From NCBI GenBank assembly GCA_017622215.1, contig JAGARO010000008.1, positions 1-64,000 on the forward strand: 64,000 nucleotides of DNA, in the 5' to 3' direction. Made by a program: the position numbers and the translations under genes. Origin of the DNA: Clostridia bacterium (GTDB lineage: Bacteria; Bacillota; Clostridia; Monoglobales; Monoglobaceae). Shown in pieces: positions 20,576 to 30,069 of the stretch (position 1 is the first letter of the stretch; each line of letters starts with the position of its first letter). The notes beneath the pieces were generated by a model, which saw only the letters and a list, made by a program, of their open reading frames with translations, made no database searches and was not told where the DNA came from.

Positions 20576-21556
20576 TTACAAGTCTTTTCCCTCGTGCCAT
20601 GAGCTTGGAAGAAAATATTTTTTGAACTCAGAAATGGCGTACCTGTCGGACATTCCTGAAATAAAATCTAAAACAGAAGTCTCCACATCCTCCGTTACAC
20701 CAATTAAATGGGGCTTTTCCATAAACAGGTTGTAGAGATTTTTAATTATGTGGAAGGATTTTTCTTCCTGAATTTGTGCAAAAGGAAGAAAATATACGTT
20801 GTCAAACATCCACTTGCGGAGATTCATCATAGCAGAGTAATAAGGCTCGTCCATAAGTATATCATTCTTATTTTCGCTTGACCTTATTATTGCAAGAATC
20901 ATACTGTTAATACGCTCTGCATGAGTTTCGCCGAGAATTTCAATGTATTCACGGGGTATGGTGCTTTCCTCAAGAACTCCCCCTCGGACAGCGTCATCAA
21001 TATCGTGATTTATGTAAGCAATTTTATCTGCAAGACAGACTACCTTTCCCTCAAGAGTGGCTGGAGTACCTTTCCCTGTGTGATTTAAAATTCCGTCCCT
21101 TACTTCGTATGTAAGATTAAGATTTTCTAAAACGTCAACAACTCTTAAGCTCTGCTCGTTGTGGTGAAAACCCTTTTCGGAAACCTTTGACAGTGCCCGT
21201 TCCCCTGCATGTCCGAAAGGTGTGTGGCCTAAATCATGACCTAAGGAAATTGCCTCTGTTAAGTCTTCGTTCAGTCGGAGTGCGCGGGCAATAGTCCTTG
21301 CAATCTGTGAAACCTCAAGGGTGTGAGTAAGTCTTGTTCGGTAGTGATCCCCTCTCGGCGAGAGAAAAACCTGTGTTTTATGCTTTAATCGTCTGAAAGA
21401 TTTGGAATGAAGAATTTTATCCCTGTCCCTTTGAAACTCAGTACGGAGCTGACATTTCTCAGCCGGCTCAGGTCTGCCCTTTGTATCACAGGACAAACAG
21501 GCAAAGGGGCTTAAAAATTCCTTTTCCTTGTATTCTGAAAACTCTCTCGGATTCAT
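20576..21556 (-). CDS. dgt: dGTPase-like HD-domain triphosphohydrolase
   Basis: 326 residues. The family removes triphosphate from deoxynucleotides, classically dGTP, to balance dNTP pools; the substrate of this shorter type is less certain. Visible: the HD-domain metal ligands (RLTHTLEVSQIA, SLGHDLGHTPFGHAGE and DKIAYINHDIDDAV) and the upstream segment FRRLKHKTQVFLSPRGDHYRTR. AAGGAGTGAT precedes the ATG. It leads dgt-dnaG-rpoD and is divergent from trmK-nif3. Confidence 0.93.
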   Translation of the reverse strand: MNPREFSEYKEKEFLSPFACLSCDTKGRPEPAEKCQLRTEFQRDRDKILHSKSFRRLKHKTQVFLSPRGDHYRTRLTHTLEVSQIARTIARALRLNEDLTEAISLGHDLGHTPFGHAGERALSKVSEKGFHHNEQSLRVVDVLENLNLTYEVRDGILNHTGKGTPATLEGKVVCLADKIAYINHDIDDAVRGGVLEESTIPREYIEILGETHAERINSMILAIIRSSENKNDILMDEPYYSAMMNLRKWMFDNVYFLPFAQIQEEKSFHIIKNLYNLFMEKPHLIGVTEDVETSVLDFISGMSDRYAISEFKKYFLPSSWHEGKDL

Positions 21557-21610
21557 AAAATCACTCCTTAATATATTTTTCTACATATAAGTCCAAAATC
21601 CTTTTTTTGG

Positions 21611-21638
21611 TTGACAAAAATTTATTTTTTTATATAAT
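21611..21638 (+). promoter_or_regulatory. Promoter of trmK-nif3
   Basis: Perfect hexamers TTGACA (21611-21616) and TATAAT (21633-21638) are 16 bases apart, with the ribosome-binding site TAGGAGA soon after. Confidence 0.8.
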
Positions 21639-21656
21639 TTAGGTAGGAGATTGATT

Positions 21657-22343
21657 ATGAAAATACCGAAATTAACCGAAAGATTATATAAAATAGCAGA
21701 GCTTGTAAGGGAAAATTCCCGCCTTGCAGATATCGGCACAGACCACGCCTATCTGCCTGTTTACCTTGTAAACACAGGGAAAATTGACTTTGCCATAGCC
21801 TCGGATATTGGAGAAGGACCGCTGGAGAGAGCAAAGGCAGTGGCGGAAGAATATTCTGCAGGAGAAAAAGTGGATATCCGCTTGGGTTCAGGCCTTGAAA
21901 CAGTTAAAAAAGGGGAGATTGACACAGCTGTTATAGCTGGAATGGGCGGAATGCTTATAGCAGAAATCTTAGAAACCTCCAAACATCTTGCTCAAGATAT
22001 AGAACTGATTTTACAGCCTATGACTGCTGATGACGAATTAAGGGAATATTTAATAAAAAGTAACTTCAGAATTACTAAAGAAGTTTTAGCTAAAGAGGGC
22101 GAAAAGATATATAATATAATGGTTGCCCGCTTTGGAGAGGCTGAAGAATATACTGAGGCCGAAATTTATATAGGAAAGCTTTTAAGAGAGGATATTTATT
22201 TTTCCGAATACTTAAAACGGAGAATAAAAAAATTGAAAAATGCCATAGAGGGCATTGAAAAAGCTGAAAATCCTGACAGAGATAAACTTGAAAGATTAAA
22301 AAAATTACTTCTTGAAACGGAGGAGGAATTTTATGAAAGTTAA
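21657..22343 (+). CDS. trmK: tRNA (adenine-22-N1)-methyltransferase TrmK
   Basis: 228 residues from the ATG at 21657; an in-frame TTG six bases upstream directly abuts the AGGAGA site and is less likely. TrmK methylates A22 in the D-loop of some tRNAs in Gram-positive bacteria. Visible: the SAM-binding motif LADIGTDHAYLPVYLV (about residues 23-38), AVIAGMGGMLIAEIL, and the LQPMTADDELREYL segment, followed by a C-terminal coiled-coil-like helix pair. The last 11 bases overlap nif3. The trmK-nif3 pair beside rpoD is conserved in Firmicutes, although here it is divergent from the dgt-dnaG-rpoD operon. Confidence 0.94.
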   Translation: MKIPKLTERLYKIAELVRENSRLADIGTDHAYLPVYLVNTGKIDFAIASDIGEGPLERAKAVAEEYSAGEKVDIRLGSGLETVKKGEIDTAVIAGMGGMLIAEILETSKHLAQDIELILQPMTADDELREYLIKSNFRITKEVLAKEGEKIYNIMVARFGEAEEYTEAEIYIGKLLREDIYFSEYLKRRIKKLKNAIEGIEKAENPDRDKLERLKKLLLETEEEFYES

Positions 22344-23133
22344 AGAAATTAAGAAAGCTTTGGAGCGTCTTGCACCCCCTGAATTAAAGGAAGAATGGGA
22401 CAACGTGGGTCTTATGGTTGGCAATCTTGAGCAAGATATCGACAAAATTCTTGTTTGCCTTGATATTACAATGGAAAATGTTAATCAGGCAATATCTTCA
22501 GGAGCAGATATGATTATCTCCCACCACCCGCTTTTGTTCACTCCCCTTAAGGCTGTGATTGAACAGGATGAAACAGGGGCAATCGTAAGAAAGCTTATAC
22601 AAAATAACATTTCCGCTTACAGTATGCACACAAATTTTGATAAGTGCAACGGCGGAATGAATGACCTTTTGGCTGAAAAGCTGGGGCTTTCTGATGTGAG
22701 GATGTTCACAAAAGAGGAATGCACAGACGTTTTTGGCAATTCAATTGAAGCAATCGGCAGAGTAGGATATTTAGACACACCAATGTCCATGGATAACTAT
22801 GTGGACTTCGTAAAAGCCTCACTTTCTTCAACTGCAATCCGTGCAGGCGGAGATATGGAAAGAAGAATTGAAACCGTAGCCCTCTGCAGCGGCAGCGGCG
22901 GAGATTTTATACAGTGCGCGAAGAATGCAGGCGCCGACGTATTTGTAACAGCTGACGTGCCTCATCATAAGGGTCTTATGGCGAAAGCCCTTGACCTTAA
23001 TATAATTGACGCAGGCCACTTTGAAACGGAGAATATAATCTGTAACTTCCTTGGAAGATTTATAAGAAATAATTTTCCTGATGTGGATGTTGAAATTTCA
23101 AACTCAAAACCGTTTTTCAATAGTGTAGAATAA
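22333..23133 (+). CDS. Nif3-like dinuclear metal-centre protein
   Basis: 266 residues from the ATG at 22333, which has a GGAGGA site inside the end of trmK; an in-frame ATG 21 bases upstream lacks one. The family (E. coli YbgI, B. subtilis YqfO) binds two metal ions in a toroidal hexamer; its activity is not settled. Visible metal ligands: ISHHPLLF (about residues 62-69), MHTNFDKCNGG, and near the end VPHHKGLMAKALDLNIIDAGHFETE. The short length indicates the form without the central PII-like insert found in YqfO. Confidence 0.92.
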   Translation: MKVKEIKKALERLAPPELKEEWDNVGLMVGNLEQDIDKILVCLDITMENVNQAISSGADMIISHHPLLFTPLKAVIEQDETGAIVRKLIQNNISAYSMHTNFDKCNGGMNDLLAEKLGLSDVRMFTKEECTDVFGNSIEAIGRVGYLDTPMSMDNYVDFVKASLSSTAIRAGGDMERRIETVALCSGSGGDFIQCAKNAGADVFVTADVPHHKGLMAKALDLNIIDAGHFETENIICNFLGRFIRNNFPDVDVEISNSKPFFNSVE

Positions 23134-23158
23134 AAAACCCCTCGAAAGAGGGGTTTTT
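23133..23158. terminator. Terminator between nif3-like gene and the glycosidase gene
   Basis: The 11-base stem AAAAACCCCTC/GAGGGGTTTTT with a GAAA loop has A and T runs on both sides and serves the two convergent genes. Confidence 0.92.
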
Positions 23159-23163
23159 CTTAT

Positions 23164-25095
23164 TTACATTTCGTAAATTCCAGGGTAAACCTTTTCAAAT
23201 ACGCCGTCGTTATTTCTCTGGTAAACCTTGCCTGTAAACTTTTCGGTAATAGTTTTAACATTATCGTACTCTGCAGGGAGCTTTACGTCGATTTCAGGAG
23301 CTTTTTTATCGTAGAATGCTACGAATAAAAGGTTTTCGTAAACTGAAAGCAGGTCGCCTGCATACTTAAATGTGTCACGTCCGCCAACTTCACGGAGAAG
23401 CTTTACGAGGAAGCGGTTGTGTTCTTTAAATGGTTCGCCCATTTTTCTTGGAATTGTTTCACAAAGACCTGAGCCTGGGTTTAAGAAACCTGCCTGGTCA
23501 ATAACAAATCTCTTTTTGGAGTACTTGTTAATATTTAAGAAGAAATCTCTTGGGCCAAGGCCGTCAATAGCTTTAACAGGGTTAGAGTGAAGTGCGAAGA
23601 TGTTGCAAGGACCTTCTAAGCTTGTGCCCTCGCCGAGCATAATTGCTTCAGGGTCAAGCTCCTTGATATAGTCGTACATTTCGTTCATAAACTTGATAGA
23701 CTGGAGGTTTGTGTCCCCAGGGTATCTCATAAAGTCGCGCTTTGTGTAGTCCGGGGAGAATGCCCAGCCTAAACAGTCAAAGAAAATACCCTTTGCGCCA
23801 CATTCCTTAATATAGAACTTAATCCATTTCTTTGTGTATTCAATATATTCAGGGTGTCCAGGGTTAATTGTGAACATACCGTCATTTTCCGAGCCCCAGC
23901 TTGCGGAAATTCTGCCATCGATACCGCGGATGAACCAGTCGTCCTTAACGTCAGGTGCACCAGGAACAAGACCGCTGTGGGACATCCAGATAAGCATAGG
24001 AATACCCTTTTCCTTAAGTCTTAAGCACATTTCCTTAAATTCCTGTTTTGTGCCGTGGTTAGGGTCAGGCTCATAGCCAAATGGGTTTGTGCCTGAGTCA
24101 ACAGGTCTGTTTGTAACAAGGGAATACTTGATACCGCTGAACTGACCGTCTTCGTATTCTTTAATCCACTTGTCGCCCTGCTCTTTCCATGTAGGAGCGT
24201 TATCCCATGTAAGTCCCTCTTTCCAGAGAGTCTTGAATGTCCATTCAGGCGGTTCCTGATAGTAGTGGGCAACGTAGTCTGCCATAAACTTATTCATTTC
24301 TTCCTTATTGTTTCCGTAGAAGATGCGGATTTCAGGCATTCTGAGCCAGTCGTTAAGCTTAAATTCAGCATGAAGTGTAAAGTCATAGCTTACACCCTTG
24401 CCTGCGTTGTTTGTATTAAGAACATAGCCAACATGGGAGTTTCTGCAGGTAATTGCAACCCATTCTTCAGTCTTAACATTATAAAAAATTCCGCCGTGAA
24501 AAACCATAACACCAGGATAAAGGCGTCTGCGAACGTTTGTTAAATATTTTTTACAAACCTCAGGGGTATCATTTTCGTAGCCGATGTGGGCTGCAGTATC
24601 AGCAGGTCCTGCACTGTGGGAAGAACCGAAAATCATACGTGTGTCCTCGCCCCAGAACTTCCAGTTAAGATTAAGAAGTGAAAATGTGTCAACAAAGAGG
24701 GGAGCCTCGATAACAGGGCCACCCGGACCTGGGCTGACACAGGTCTGATGAGCTTTTTCTCTTCGGATTATGTAGTTAATTCCGAAACAGTTGTATGGGG
24801 AATAAACTTCCTTTGTGAAGTCGGAAATTCTTTCGCCCATATTACGGGAAAGCACCAGGCCCCAGCCTGATAAATGCTCTGTAAAGCGTTCACCCTTCAT
24901 TGTAGAGTTCGGGTCATAGAAATCCCCGCCGTATGGGTCAACATACTTACGGAGTTCAAGGGGTAAACCGTTTACATAGAATTCACTTGGAGACGGATTA
25001 TCAGTATCCAGAAGTTCCTTTCCGTAAAGTTTAAAGGAACAGATATTATTGGTAATCTCGTCGCATTTTACTTCTAAATTCTTACTGAGTTTCAT
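23164..25095 (-). CDS. TIM-barrel glycoside hydrolase-like protein
   Basis: 643 residues without a signal peptide, so probably cytoplasmic. The first 280 residues look like a beta-rich domain. From about residue 285 a TIM barrel pattern appears, with GIPMLIWMSHSGLVPG, a putative nucleophile D440 in GIFFDCLGW and a possible acid/base E489 in MLGEGTS. These resemble the clan GH-D and GH31 style of catalysis, but I cannot name a family or substrate. The C-terminus is a small beta domain. It lies 70 bases downstream of tuf, beyond the tuf terminator; GGAGG precedes its ATG but I see no convincing promoter in the gap. It shows little obvious similarity to the three glycosidases at 47.8-53 kb. Confidence 0.7.
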   Translation of the reverse strand: MKLSKNLEVKCDEITNNICSFKLYGKELLDTDNPSPSEFYVNGLPLELRKYVDPYGGDFYDPNSTMKGERFTEHLSGWGLVLSRNMGERISDFTKEVYSPYNCFGINYIIRREKAHQTCVSPGPGGPVIEAPLFVDTFSLLNLNWKFWGEDTRMIFGSSHSAGPADTAAHIGYENDTPEVCKKYLTNVRRRLYPGVMVFHGGIFYNVKTEEWVAITCRNSHVGYVLNTNNAGKGVSYDFTLHAEFKLNDWLRMPEIRIFYGNNKEEMNKFMADYVAHYYQEPPEWTFKTLWKEGLTWDNAPTWKEQGDKWIKEYEDGQFSGIKYSLVTNRPVDSGTNPFGYEPDPNHGTKQEFKEMCLRLKEKGIPMLIWMSHSGLVPGAPDVKDDWFIRGIDGRISASWGSENDGMFTINPGHPEYIEYTKKWIKFYIKECGAKGIFFDCLGWAFSPDYTKRDFMRYPGDTNLQSIKFMNEMYDYIKELDPEAIMLGEGTSLEGPCNIFALHSNPVKAIDGLGPRDFFLNINKYSKKRFVIDQAGFLNPGSGLCETIPRKMGEPFKEHNRFLVKLLREVGGRDTFKYAGDLLSVYENLLFVAFYDKKAPEIDVKLPAEYDNVKTITEKFTGKVYQRNNDGVFEKVYPGIYEM

Positions 25096-25124
25096 GGTAA
25101 ATCCTCCTGCAGTTTAGTAAAAAT

Positions 25125-25153
25125 AAAGGGTGCAAAATGCATTTGCACCCTTT
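25125..25153 (-). terminator. Terminator of tuf
   Basis: The 12-base stem AAAGGGTGCAAA/TTTGCACCCTTT has a 5-base loop; on the minus strand it is followed by ATTTTTAC. It separates tuf from the glycosidase-like gene. Confidence 0.9.
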
Positions 25154-25166
25154 AACAAGAAGTCAA

Positions 25167-26366
25167 TTATTCAATAACTTCAGAAACAACGCCTGAACCT
25201 ACTGTTCTACCGCCTTCACGAATAGCGAAACGGAGACCTGGTTCGATAGCAATGTTTGTTGTAAGTTCAACAGTCATAACAACGTTATCACCAGGCATAC
25301 ACATTTCTACGCCTTCTGGGAGAGAAATAACGCCTGTAACGTCTGTTGTTCTGAAATAGAACTGTGGTCTGTAGTTTGTGAAGAATGGAGTATGACGTCC
25401 GCCTTCTTCCTTAGTAAGAACGTAAACCTGACCCTTAAACTTTGTGTGTGGTGTGATAGAACCGATCTTAGCGAGAACCTGTCCTCTTTCGATTTCGTCT
25501 CTAGCGATACCACGGAGAAGAGCACCTACGTTATCACCAGCCATAGCTTCGTCAAGTGACTTTCTGAACATTTCGAGACCTGTGATAACAACCTTTCTTG
25601 TTTCACCAAGACCTACGATTTCAACTTCATCACCAACGTGAGCGACACCTCTTTCAACTCTACCTGTAGCAACTGTACCACGGCCTGAGATTGAGAATAC
25701 GTCTTCTACTGGCATACAGAAAGGCTGGTCAGACATTCTGTCTGGTTCTGGGATGTAGCTGTCAACAGCAGCCATAAGTTCATGGATACAAGCGTATTCA
25801 GGAGCGTTAGGATCTGTTGATGTTGATTCGAGAACGCCGAGACCTGAACCCTTAACGATTGGAATATCGTCACCTGGGAAGTCATATTCTGAGAGAAGGT
25901 CTCTGATTTCCATTTCAACGAGTTCGAGAAGTTCTGGATCGTCAACCTGGTCAACCTTGTTCATGAATACTACGATGTAAGGAACGCCAACCTGTCTTGA
26001 AAGAAGGATGTGTTCTCTTGTCTGTGGCATTGGGCCATCAGCAGATGAAACAACGAGGATAGCACCGTCCATCTGAGCTGCACCAGTGATCATGTTCTTA
26101 ACGTAGTCAGCATGTCCTGGACAGTCAACGTGTGCGTAGTGTCTTAAATCTGTTTCGTATTCAACGTGAGCTGTAGAGATTGTGATACCTCTTTCTCTTT
26201 CTTCTGGAGCCTTATCGATCATATCGTAAGCTTCGAACTGTGCCTTACCATTTAAAGCGAGAACTTTTGTAATAGCAGCAGTAAGAGTTGTCTTACCATG
26301 GTCAACGTGTCCAATTGTACCAATGTTTACATGTGGTTTGGTTCTGTTAAACTTTTCCTTTGCCAT
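25167..26366 (-). CDS. tuf: Elongation factor Tu
   Basis: 399 residues, about normal for EF-Tu, which carries aminoacyl-tRNA to the ribosome. Visible: the G1 box GHVDHGKTT (about residues 18-26), switch [14 protein letters not shown], the NKVD specificity motif, and the two C-terminal beta-barrel domains ([53 protein letters not shown] in shorter pieces). AGGAGG precedes the ATG. It follows fusA after 124 bases and has its own promoter there. Confidence 0.98.
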   Translation of the reverse strand: MAKEKFNRTKPHVNIGTIGHVDHGKTTLTAAITKVLALNGKAQFEAYDMIDKAPEERERGITISTAHVEYETDLRHYAHVDCPGHADYVKNMITGAAQMDGAILVVSSADGPMPQTREHILLSRQVGVPYIVVFMNKVDQVDDPELLELVEMEIRDLLSEYDFPGDDIPIVKGSGLGVLESTSTDPNAPEYACIHELMAAVDSYIPEPDRMSDQPFCMPVEDVFSISGRGTVATGRVERGVAHVGDEVEIVGLGETRKVVITGLEMFRKSLDEAMAGDNVGALLRGIARDEIERGQVLAKIGSITPHTKFKGQVYVLTKEEGGRHTPFFTNYRPQFYFRTTDVTGVISLPEGVEMCMPGDNVVMTVELTTNIAIEPGLRFAIREGGRTVGSGVVSEVIE

Positions 26367-26415
26367 TTTGTTTTCCTCCTAATATAGAAACTTTTAATTT
26401 ATTTACTTAAATAAT

Positions 26416-26444
26416 ATTTTACTATGAAAAGGCAAACTTTTCAA
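26416..26444 (-). promoter_or_regulatory. Promoter of tuf
   Basis: On the minus strand, a -35 TTGAAA (26439-26444) and a -10 TAAAAT (26416-26421) are 17 bases apart; each is one base off consensus. It lets tuf be transcribed apart from fusA. A short inverted repeat TTGTC/GACAA just upstream could be a weak fusA terminator. Confidence 0.65.
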
Positions 26445-26490
26445 TAGTTTTTTGAAAAATTTTGTCAACTGACAAGCTGTATCAGGGAGA

Positions 26491-28602
26491 TTAGTCCTTC
26501 TTTGCTCTTTCGTCAACAATCTTTTCCTGAATGTTCTTTGGAACTTCGCTGTAGTGTGATGGTTCCATTGTGTACTGTCCACGGCCCTGTGTACCAGAAC
26601 GGAGAACTGTAGCATAACCGAACATTTCTGAAAGTGGAACTTCAGCAGTAACCTGTGTAACGCCACCGCTACGAACTTCCTGGCTTCTGATCATACCACG
26701 TCTTGAGCTTAAGTCACCGATAACGAAACCGAGGTAATCGTCAGGAGTGATTACGTTAACGAGCATGATAGGTTCTTTAAGAACTGGGTCTGACTTTCTC
26801 ATAGCTTCCTTGAAAGCCATAGAAGCAGCAATCTTAAACGCCATTTCAGAAGAGTCAACTTCGTGGTAAGAACCGTCATAGAGTCTTGCCTTTAAGTCAA
26901 CTACGTTGTAACCTGCAAGTACACCGTTGAGCATAGCGCTCTGGATACCAGCGTCAACAGCAGGGATGTATTCCTTAGGAATAGCACCGCCGACAATTGC
27001 GTTTTCGAATACATATCCGTCGCCTTCGTTAAGTGGTTCGAATTCAACGAGTACGTGGCCGTACTGACCCTTACCACCTGACTGACGAGCGTACTTGTGC
27101 TCGATTTTAACAGGATTTCTGAATGCTTCACGGTATGAAACCTGAGGCTGACCAACGTTAGCTTCAACCTTAAATTCTCTTAAGAGACGGTCAACGATGA
27201 TTTCAAGGTGAAGTTCACCCATACCAGCGATAATTGTCTGACCTGTTTCTTCGTCTGTATAAGTCTTGAATGTTGGATCTTCTTCAGCAAGCTTTGCAAG
27301 AGCCAAGCCCATCTTTTCCTGTCCAGCCTTAGTTTTTGGTTCGATAGCAACACGGATAACTGGTTCAGGGAACACCATTGATTCAAGGATAATTGGAGCC
27401 TTTTCATCACAAAGTGTTTCACCAGTTGTTGTGTTCTGGAGACCAACAGCTGCAGCGATATCACCAGAGTAAACGATATCTAAATCTTCTCTGTGGTTAG
27501 CGTGCATCTGAAGAATTCTACCCATTCTTTCTCTCTTACCCTTGCAGGAGTTGAGAACGTATGAACCCTTTTCAAGAGAACCTGAATATACACGGAAGAA
27601 GCAGATCTTACCTACGAATGGGTCTGTTGCAATCTTAAATGCGAGAGCAGCAAACGGAGCATCGTCTGAAGATGGTCTTTCGTCTTCTTCGTCAGTATTT
27701 GGGTTAACACCCTTGATGTTAGGAACGTCTGTTGGAGCTGGCATATATTCGATGATAGCATCGAGAAGGAGCTGAACGCCCTTGTTTCTATATGCTGTAC
27801 CACAGAGAATAGGAATAATTTCATTGTTAATTGTAGCTTTTCTTAAAGCCTTCTTAAGTTCTGCAACAGTGATTTCTTCACCTTCGAAGAACTTTTCAAG
27901 GAGAACTTCGTCTGTTTCACAGATTTTTTCAACCATGTTCTGACGATATTCTTCTGCCTTGTCCATCATATCAGCAGGGATAGCATCCTTGTGATACTTT
28001 TCACCAAGCTCGTCATCATAGATTTCAGCTTCCATGTTCATAAGGTCGATGATACCTATAAAGTCTTCTTCAGCACCGATAGGGAGCTGGATTGGAACAC
28101 CGTTAGCCTGGAGTCTTTCGTGAACCATGTTAACAACGTTATAGAAGTCAGCACCCATGATATCCATCTTGTTAACGAAAATCATACGTGGAACTTTATA
28201 ATCGTCAGCCTGACGCCATACAGTTTCAGACTGTGGTTCTACACCGCCCTTAGCACACATAACAGTAACAGAACCGTCAAGTACACGGAGTGAACGCTGA
28301 ACTTCAACTGTAAAGTCAACGTGTCCAGGTGTATCGATGATGTTGATTCTGTTCTTTATGCCTTTGTAAGGACCTTCTTTTGGCTGCCAGAAACATGTTG
28401 TAGCAGCAGAAGTAATTGTAATACCACGCTCCTGTTCCTGAGCCATCCAGTCCATAGTAGCGGAACCATCATGAGTTTCACCGAGTTTATGATTAATACC
28501 TGTATAATACAGGATTCTTTCAGTAGTAGTAGTTTTTCCGGCATCGATGTGAGCCATGATACCAATATTTCTTGTATTTTGAAGTGAATACTGTCTAGCC
28601 AT
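26491..28602 (-). CDS. fusA: Elongation factor G
   Basis: 703 residues, the usual EF-G length; it drives ribosomal translocation. Visible: the G1 box [12 protein letters not shown] (about residues 17-28), [12 protein letters not shown], the NKMD motif, and the C-terminal domains IV and V ([42 protein letters not shown]). AAAGGAGG precedes the ATG, 57 bases after rpsG. It belongs to the str operon. Confidence 0.98.
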   Translation of the reverse strand: MARQYSLQNTRNIGIMAHIDAGKTTTTERILYYTGINHKLGETHDGSATMDWMAQEQERGITITSAATTCFWQPKEGPYKGIKNRINIIDTPGHVDFTVEVQRSLRVLDGSVTVMCAKGGVEPQSETVWRQADDYKVPRMIFVNKMDIMGADFYNVVNMVHERLQANGVPIQLPIGAEEDFIGIIDLMNMEAEIYDDELGEKYHKDAIPADMMDKAEEYRQNMVEKICETDEVLLEKFFEGEEITVAELKKALRKATINNEIIPILCGTAYRNKGVQLLLDAIIEYMPAPTDVPNIKGVNPNTDEEDERPSSDDAPFAALAFKIATDPFVGKICFFRVYSGSLEKGSYVLNSCKGKRERMGRILQMHANHREDLDIVYSGDIAAAVGLQNTTTGETLCDEKAPIILESMVFPEPVIRVAIEPKTKAGQEKMGLALAKLAEEDPTFKTYTDEETGQTIIAGMGELHLEIIVDRLLREFKVEANVGQPQVSYREAFRNPVKIEHKYARQSGGKGQYGHVLVEFEPLNEGDGYVFENAIVGGAIPKEYIPAVDAGIQSAMLNGVLAGYNVVDLKARLYDGSYHEVDSSEMAFKIAASMAFKEAMRKSDPVLKEPIMLVNVITPDDYLGFVIGDLSSRRGMIRSQEVRSGGVTQVTAEVPLSEMFGYATVLRSGTQGRGQYTMEPSHYSEVPKNIQEKIVDERAKKD

Positions 28603-28659
28603 AATAATTTCCTCCTTTCAAAAGTTAAATCTAAAAGATTTGTAAAAACCGAACAGGAA

Positions 28660-29130
28660 TTACCATCTGAAGTGTGCAAAAGCCTTGTTAGCTTCAGCCA
28701 TCTTATGAGTGTCTTCCTTCTTCTTGTAAGCTCCGCCTGCATTGTTTGTAGCATCGATAAGCTCGTTAGCAAGTCTTTCTGCCATTGTTCTTTCGCTTCT
28801 CTGTCTTGAATATAATGTAATCCATCTGAGACCGAGAGTTTCTCTTCTGTCAGCTCTAACTTCGATTGGAACCTGATAGTTAGCACCACCTACACGGCGA
28901 GCCTTAACTTCGAGAACAGGCATAACATTATTCATTGCGTCTTCGAATACTTCAACAGGATCCTTTCCTGTCTTTTCTTTGATGATTTCAAATGCATCAT
29001 AAACGATTGCCTGAGCAACACCCTTCTTACCGTCAAGCATAATGTTGTTGATAAGACGGGAAACAGTCTTGCTGTTGTAAAGTGGATCAGGTAAAACGTC
29101 ACGACGTGCAACATGTCCTTTTCTTGGCAC
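28660..29130 (-). CDS. rpsG: 30S ribosomal protein S7
   Basis: 156 residues from a GTG start at 29130 ([10 protein letters not shown], read as Met). This gives the standard S7 length and N-terminus, and GGAGG stands 8 bases upstream. A longer reading to 29232 is open but would run through a series of hairpins and has no family counterpart. S7 nucleates assembly of the 30S head. Visible: [32 protein letters not shown] and [20 protein letters not shown]. Confidence 0.96.
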   Translation of the reverse strand: MPRKGHVARRDVLPDPLYNSKTVSRLINNIMLDGKKGVAQAIVYDAFEIIKEKTGKDPVEVFEDAMNNVMPVLEVKARRVGGANYQVPIEVRADRRETLGLRWITLYSRQRSERTMAERLANELIDATNNAGGAYKKKEDTHKMAEANKAFAHFRW

Positions 29131-29148
29131 TTTTCTTCCCTCCATTCT

Positions 29149-29234
29149 TGGGGTAACGACCCCATGGTACTCAATATCCCTTTGGGATACTGTCGTGCTG
29201 TATACTATTACACATCGGTGGGAATGTAACATTC
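29149..29234 (-). promoter_or_regulatory. Structured rpsL-rpsG spacer (three stem-loops)
   Basis: The 160-base spacer upstream of rpsG contains three perfect short hairpins in a row: GAATG/CATTC (29222-29234), TATCCC/GGGATA (29175-29189) and TGGGG/CCCCA (29149-29164). The last lies just before the ribosome-binding site. None has a T run, so they are not terminators. In E. coli, S7 binds the rpsL-rpsG spacer to repress translation. A similar autoregulatory leader here is inference. Confidence 0.5.
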
Positions 29235-29290
29235 ACTTTGATATATATTAAATAGCAATACGCACTATTTGTTTACTTAATTTTTGCAAA

Positions 29291-29710
29291 TTACTTTGCG
29301 TCCTTCGGCTTCTTTGCACCGTACTTAGATCTTGACTGGTTACGCTTTGTAACACCTGCAGTATCAAGAGTACCGCGGATGATGTGGTAACGTACACCAG
29401 GAAGGTCCTTAACTCTACCGCCACGAATCATAACAACGCTATGTTCCTGAAGGTTGTGTCCTTCGCCAGGAATGTAGGCTGAAACTTCGATGCCGTTAGT
29501 AAGTCTTACTCTGGCAACCTTTCTGAGGGCTGAGTTAGGCTTTTTAGGTGTCATTGTTCTAACAGAAGTACAAACGCCTCTCTTCTGTGGAGAATTCTGG
29601 TCTGTAGCTTTCTTCTGAATAGCATTGAAACCCTTTAAGAGTGCAGGAGCAGTAGATTTCTTTTCTGCTGTAGCTCTGCCGTTCTTTACCAACTGGTTAA
29701 ATGTAGGCAA
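29291..29710 (-). CDS. rpsL: 30S ribosomal protein S12
   Basis: 139 residues from a TTG start at 29710 (reads [12 protein letters not shown]), matching the family N-terminus. AGGAGG lies 8 bases before it. An in-frame GTG nine bases upstream overlaps that site and is less likely. S12 is part of the decoding centre. Visible: [17 protein letters not shown] and [13 protein letters not shown], with the lysines known from streptomycin work present in their usual form. Confidence 0.96.
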   Translation of the reverse strand: MPTFNQLVKNGRATAEKKSTAPALLKGFNAIQKKATDQNSPQKRGVCTSVRTMTPKKPNSALRKVARVRLTNGIEVSAYIPGEGHNLQEHSVVMIRGGRVKDLPGVRYHIIRGTLDTAGVTKRNQSRSKYGAKKPKDAK

Positions 29711-29741
29711 TATTTTCACCTCCTATATATAATATGTATAT

Positions 29742-29760
29742 AAAAACGCAATCTGCGTCT
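29742..29760 (-). terminator. Short terminator-like hairpin between the L7Ae-like gene and rpsL
   Basis: On the minus strand, ACGCA-GAT-TGCGT is followed by TTTTATA, and the stem can extend by two weaker pairs. It is small and may only attenuate read-through from the L7Ae-like gene to rpsL. Confidence 0.45.
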
Positions 29761-30000
29761 TTACCTGAGTAAAACAGCAACCGCCGTAGGAACTTCCACG
29801 TGACAGGCCTTTCCAAGCTCTTTCATATTGTTAACATAGACAATTTCTATGTTATGCTCCTTGCAGAGCGTTTCGAAAGGAAAGGCAACGTGATACTCGG
29901 CGTCCCTTGCTACAAAAGCGAGAGTGGCCTTGTCTTCCTCAATAGCCCTGACGGACTGCTTAAGGCCTACAACGTGCTTCTCTGTCTTTAATCTTTCCAT
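29761..30000 (-). CDS. L7Ae-family ribosomal protein (YbxF-like, kink-turn binding)
   Basis: 79 residues. It resembles the small L7Ae/L30e proteins (B. subtilis YbxF/RplGB), which bind kink-turn RNA and are usually encoded between rpoC and rpsL. Visible: HVVGLKQSVRAIEEDKA, LAFVARDAEYHV and VPTAVAVL. AGGTGAT precedes the ATG. Here it is the first gene of the str operon: rpoB and rpoC are not upstream, and a promoter lies at 30041-30069. Confidence 0.88.
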   Translation of the reverse strand: MERLKTEKHVVGLKQSVRAIEEDKATLAFVARDAEYHVAFPFETLCKEHNIEIVYVNNMKELGKACHVEVPTAVAVLLR

Positions 30001-30040
30001 CTATATCACCTAATATGACTTCTAAATTATAAGCCTAATT

Positions 30041-30069
30041 ATACTATCACAGTTTACAAAAATTGTCAA
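30041..30069 (-). promoter_or_regulatory. Promoter of the str operon
   Basis: On the minus strand, a perfect -35 TTGACA (30064-30069) and a -10 TAGTAT (30041-30046) are 17 bases apart, about 40 bases upstream of the L7Ae-like start. Confidence 0.65.

Noticed and set aside
28356-28889. 177-codon open frame on the minus strand across fusA and rpsG
   Set aside because: It overlaps two certain genes on the same strand in another frame and has no family pattern; it is an effect of biased codon use.
29131-29232. 34-residue N-terminal extension of RpsG
   Set aside because: It reads through the hairpin-rich spacer, has no S7 counterpart, and a GTG with GGAGG gives the standard protein.
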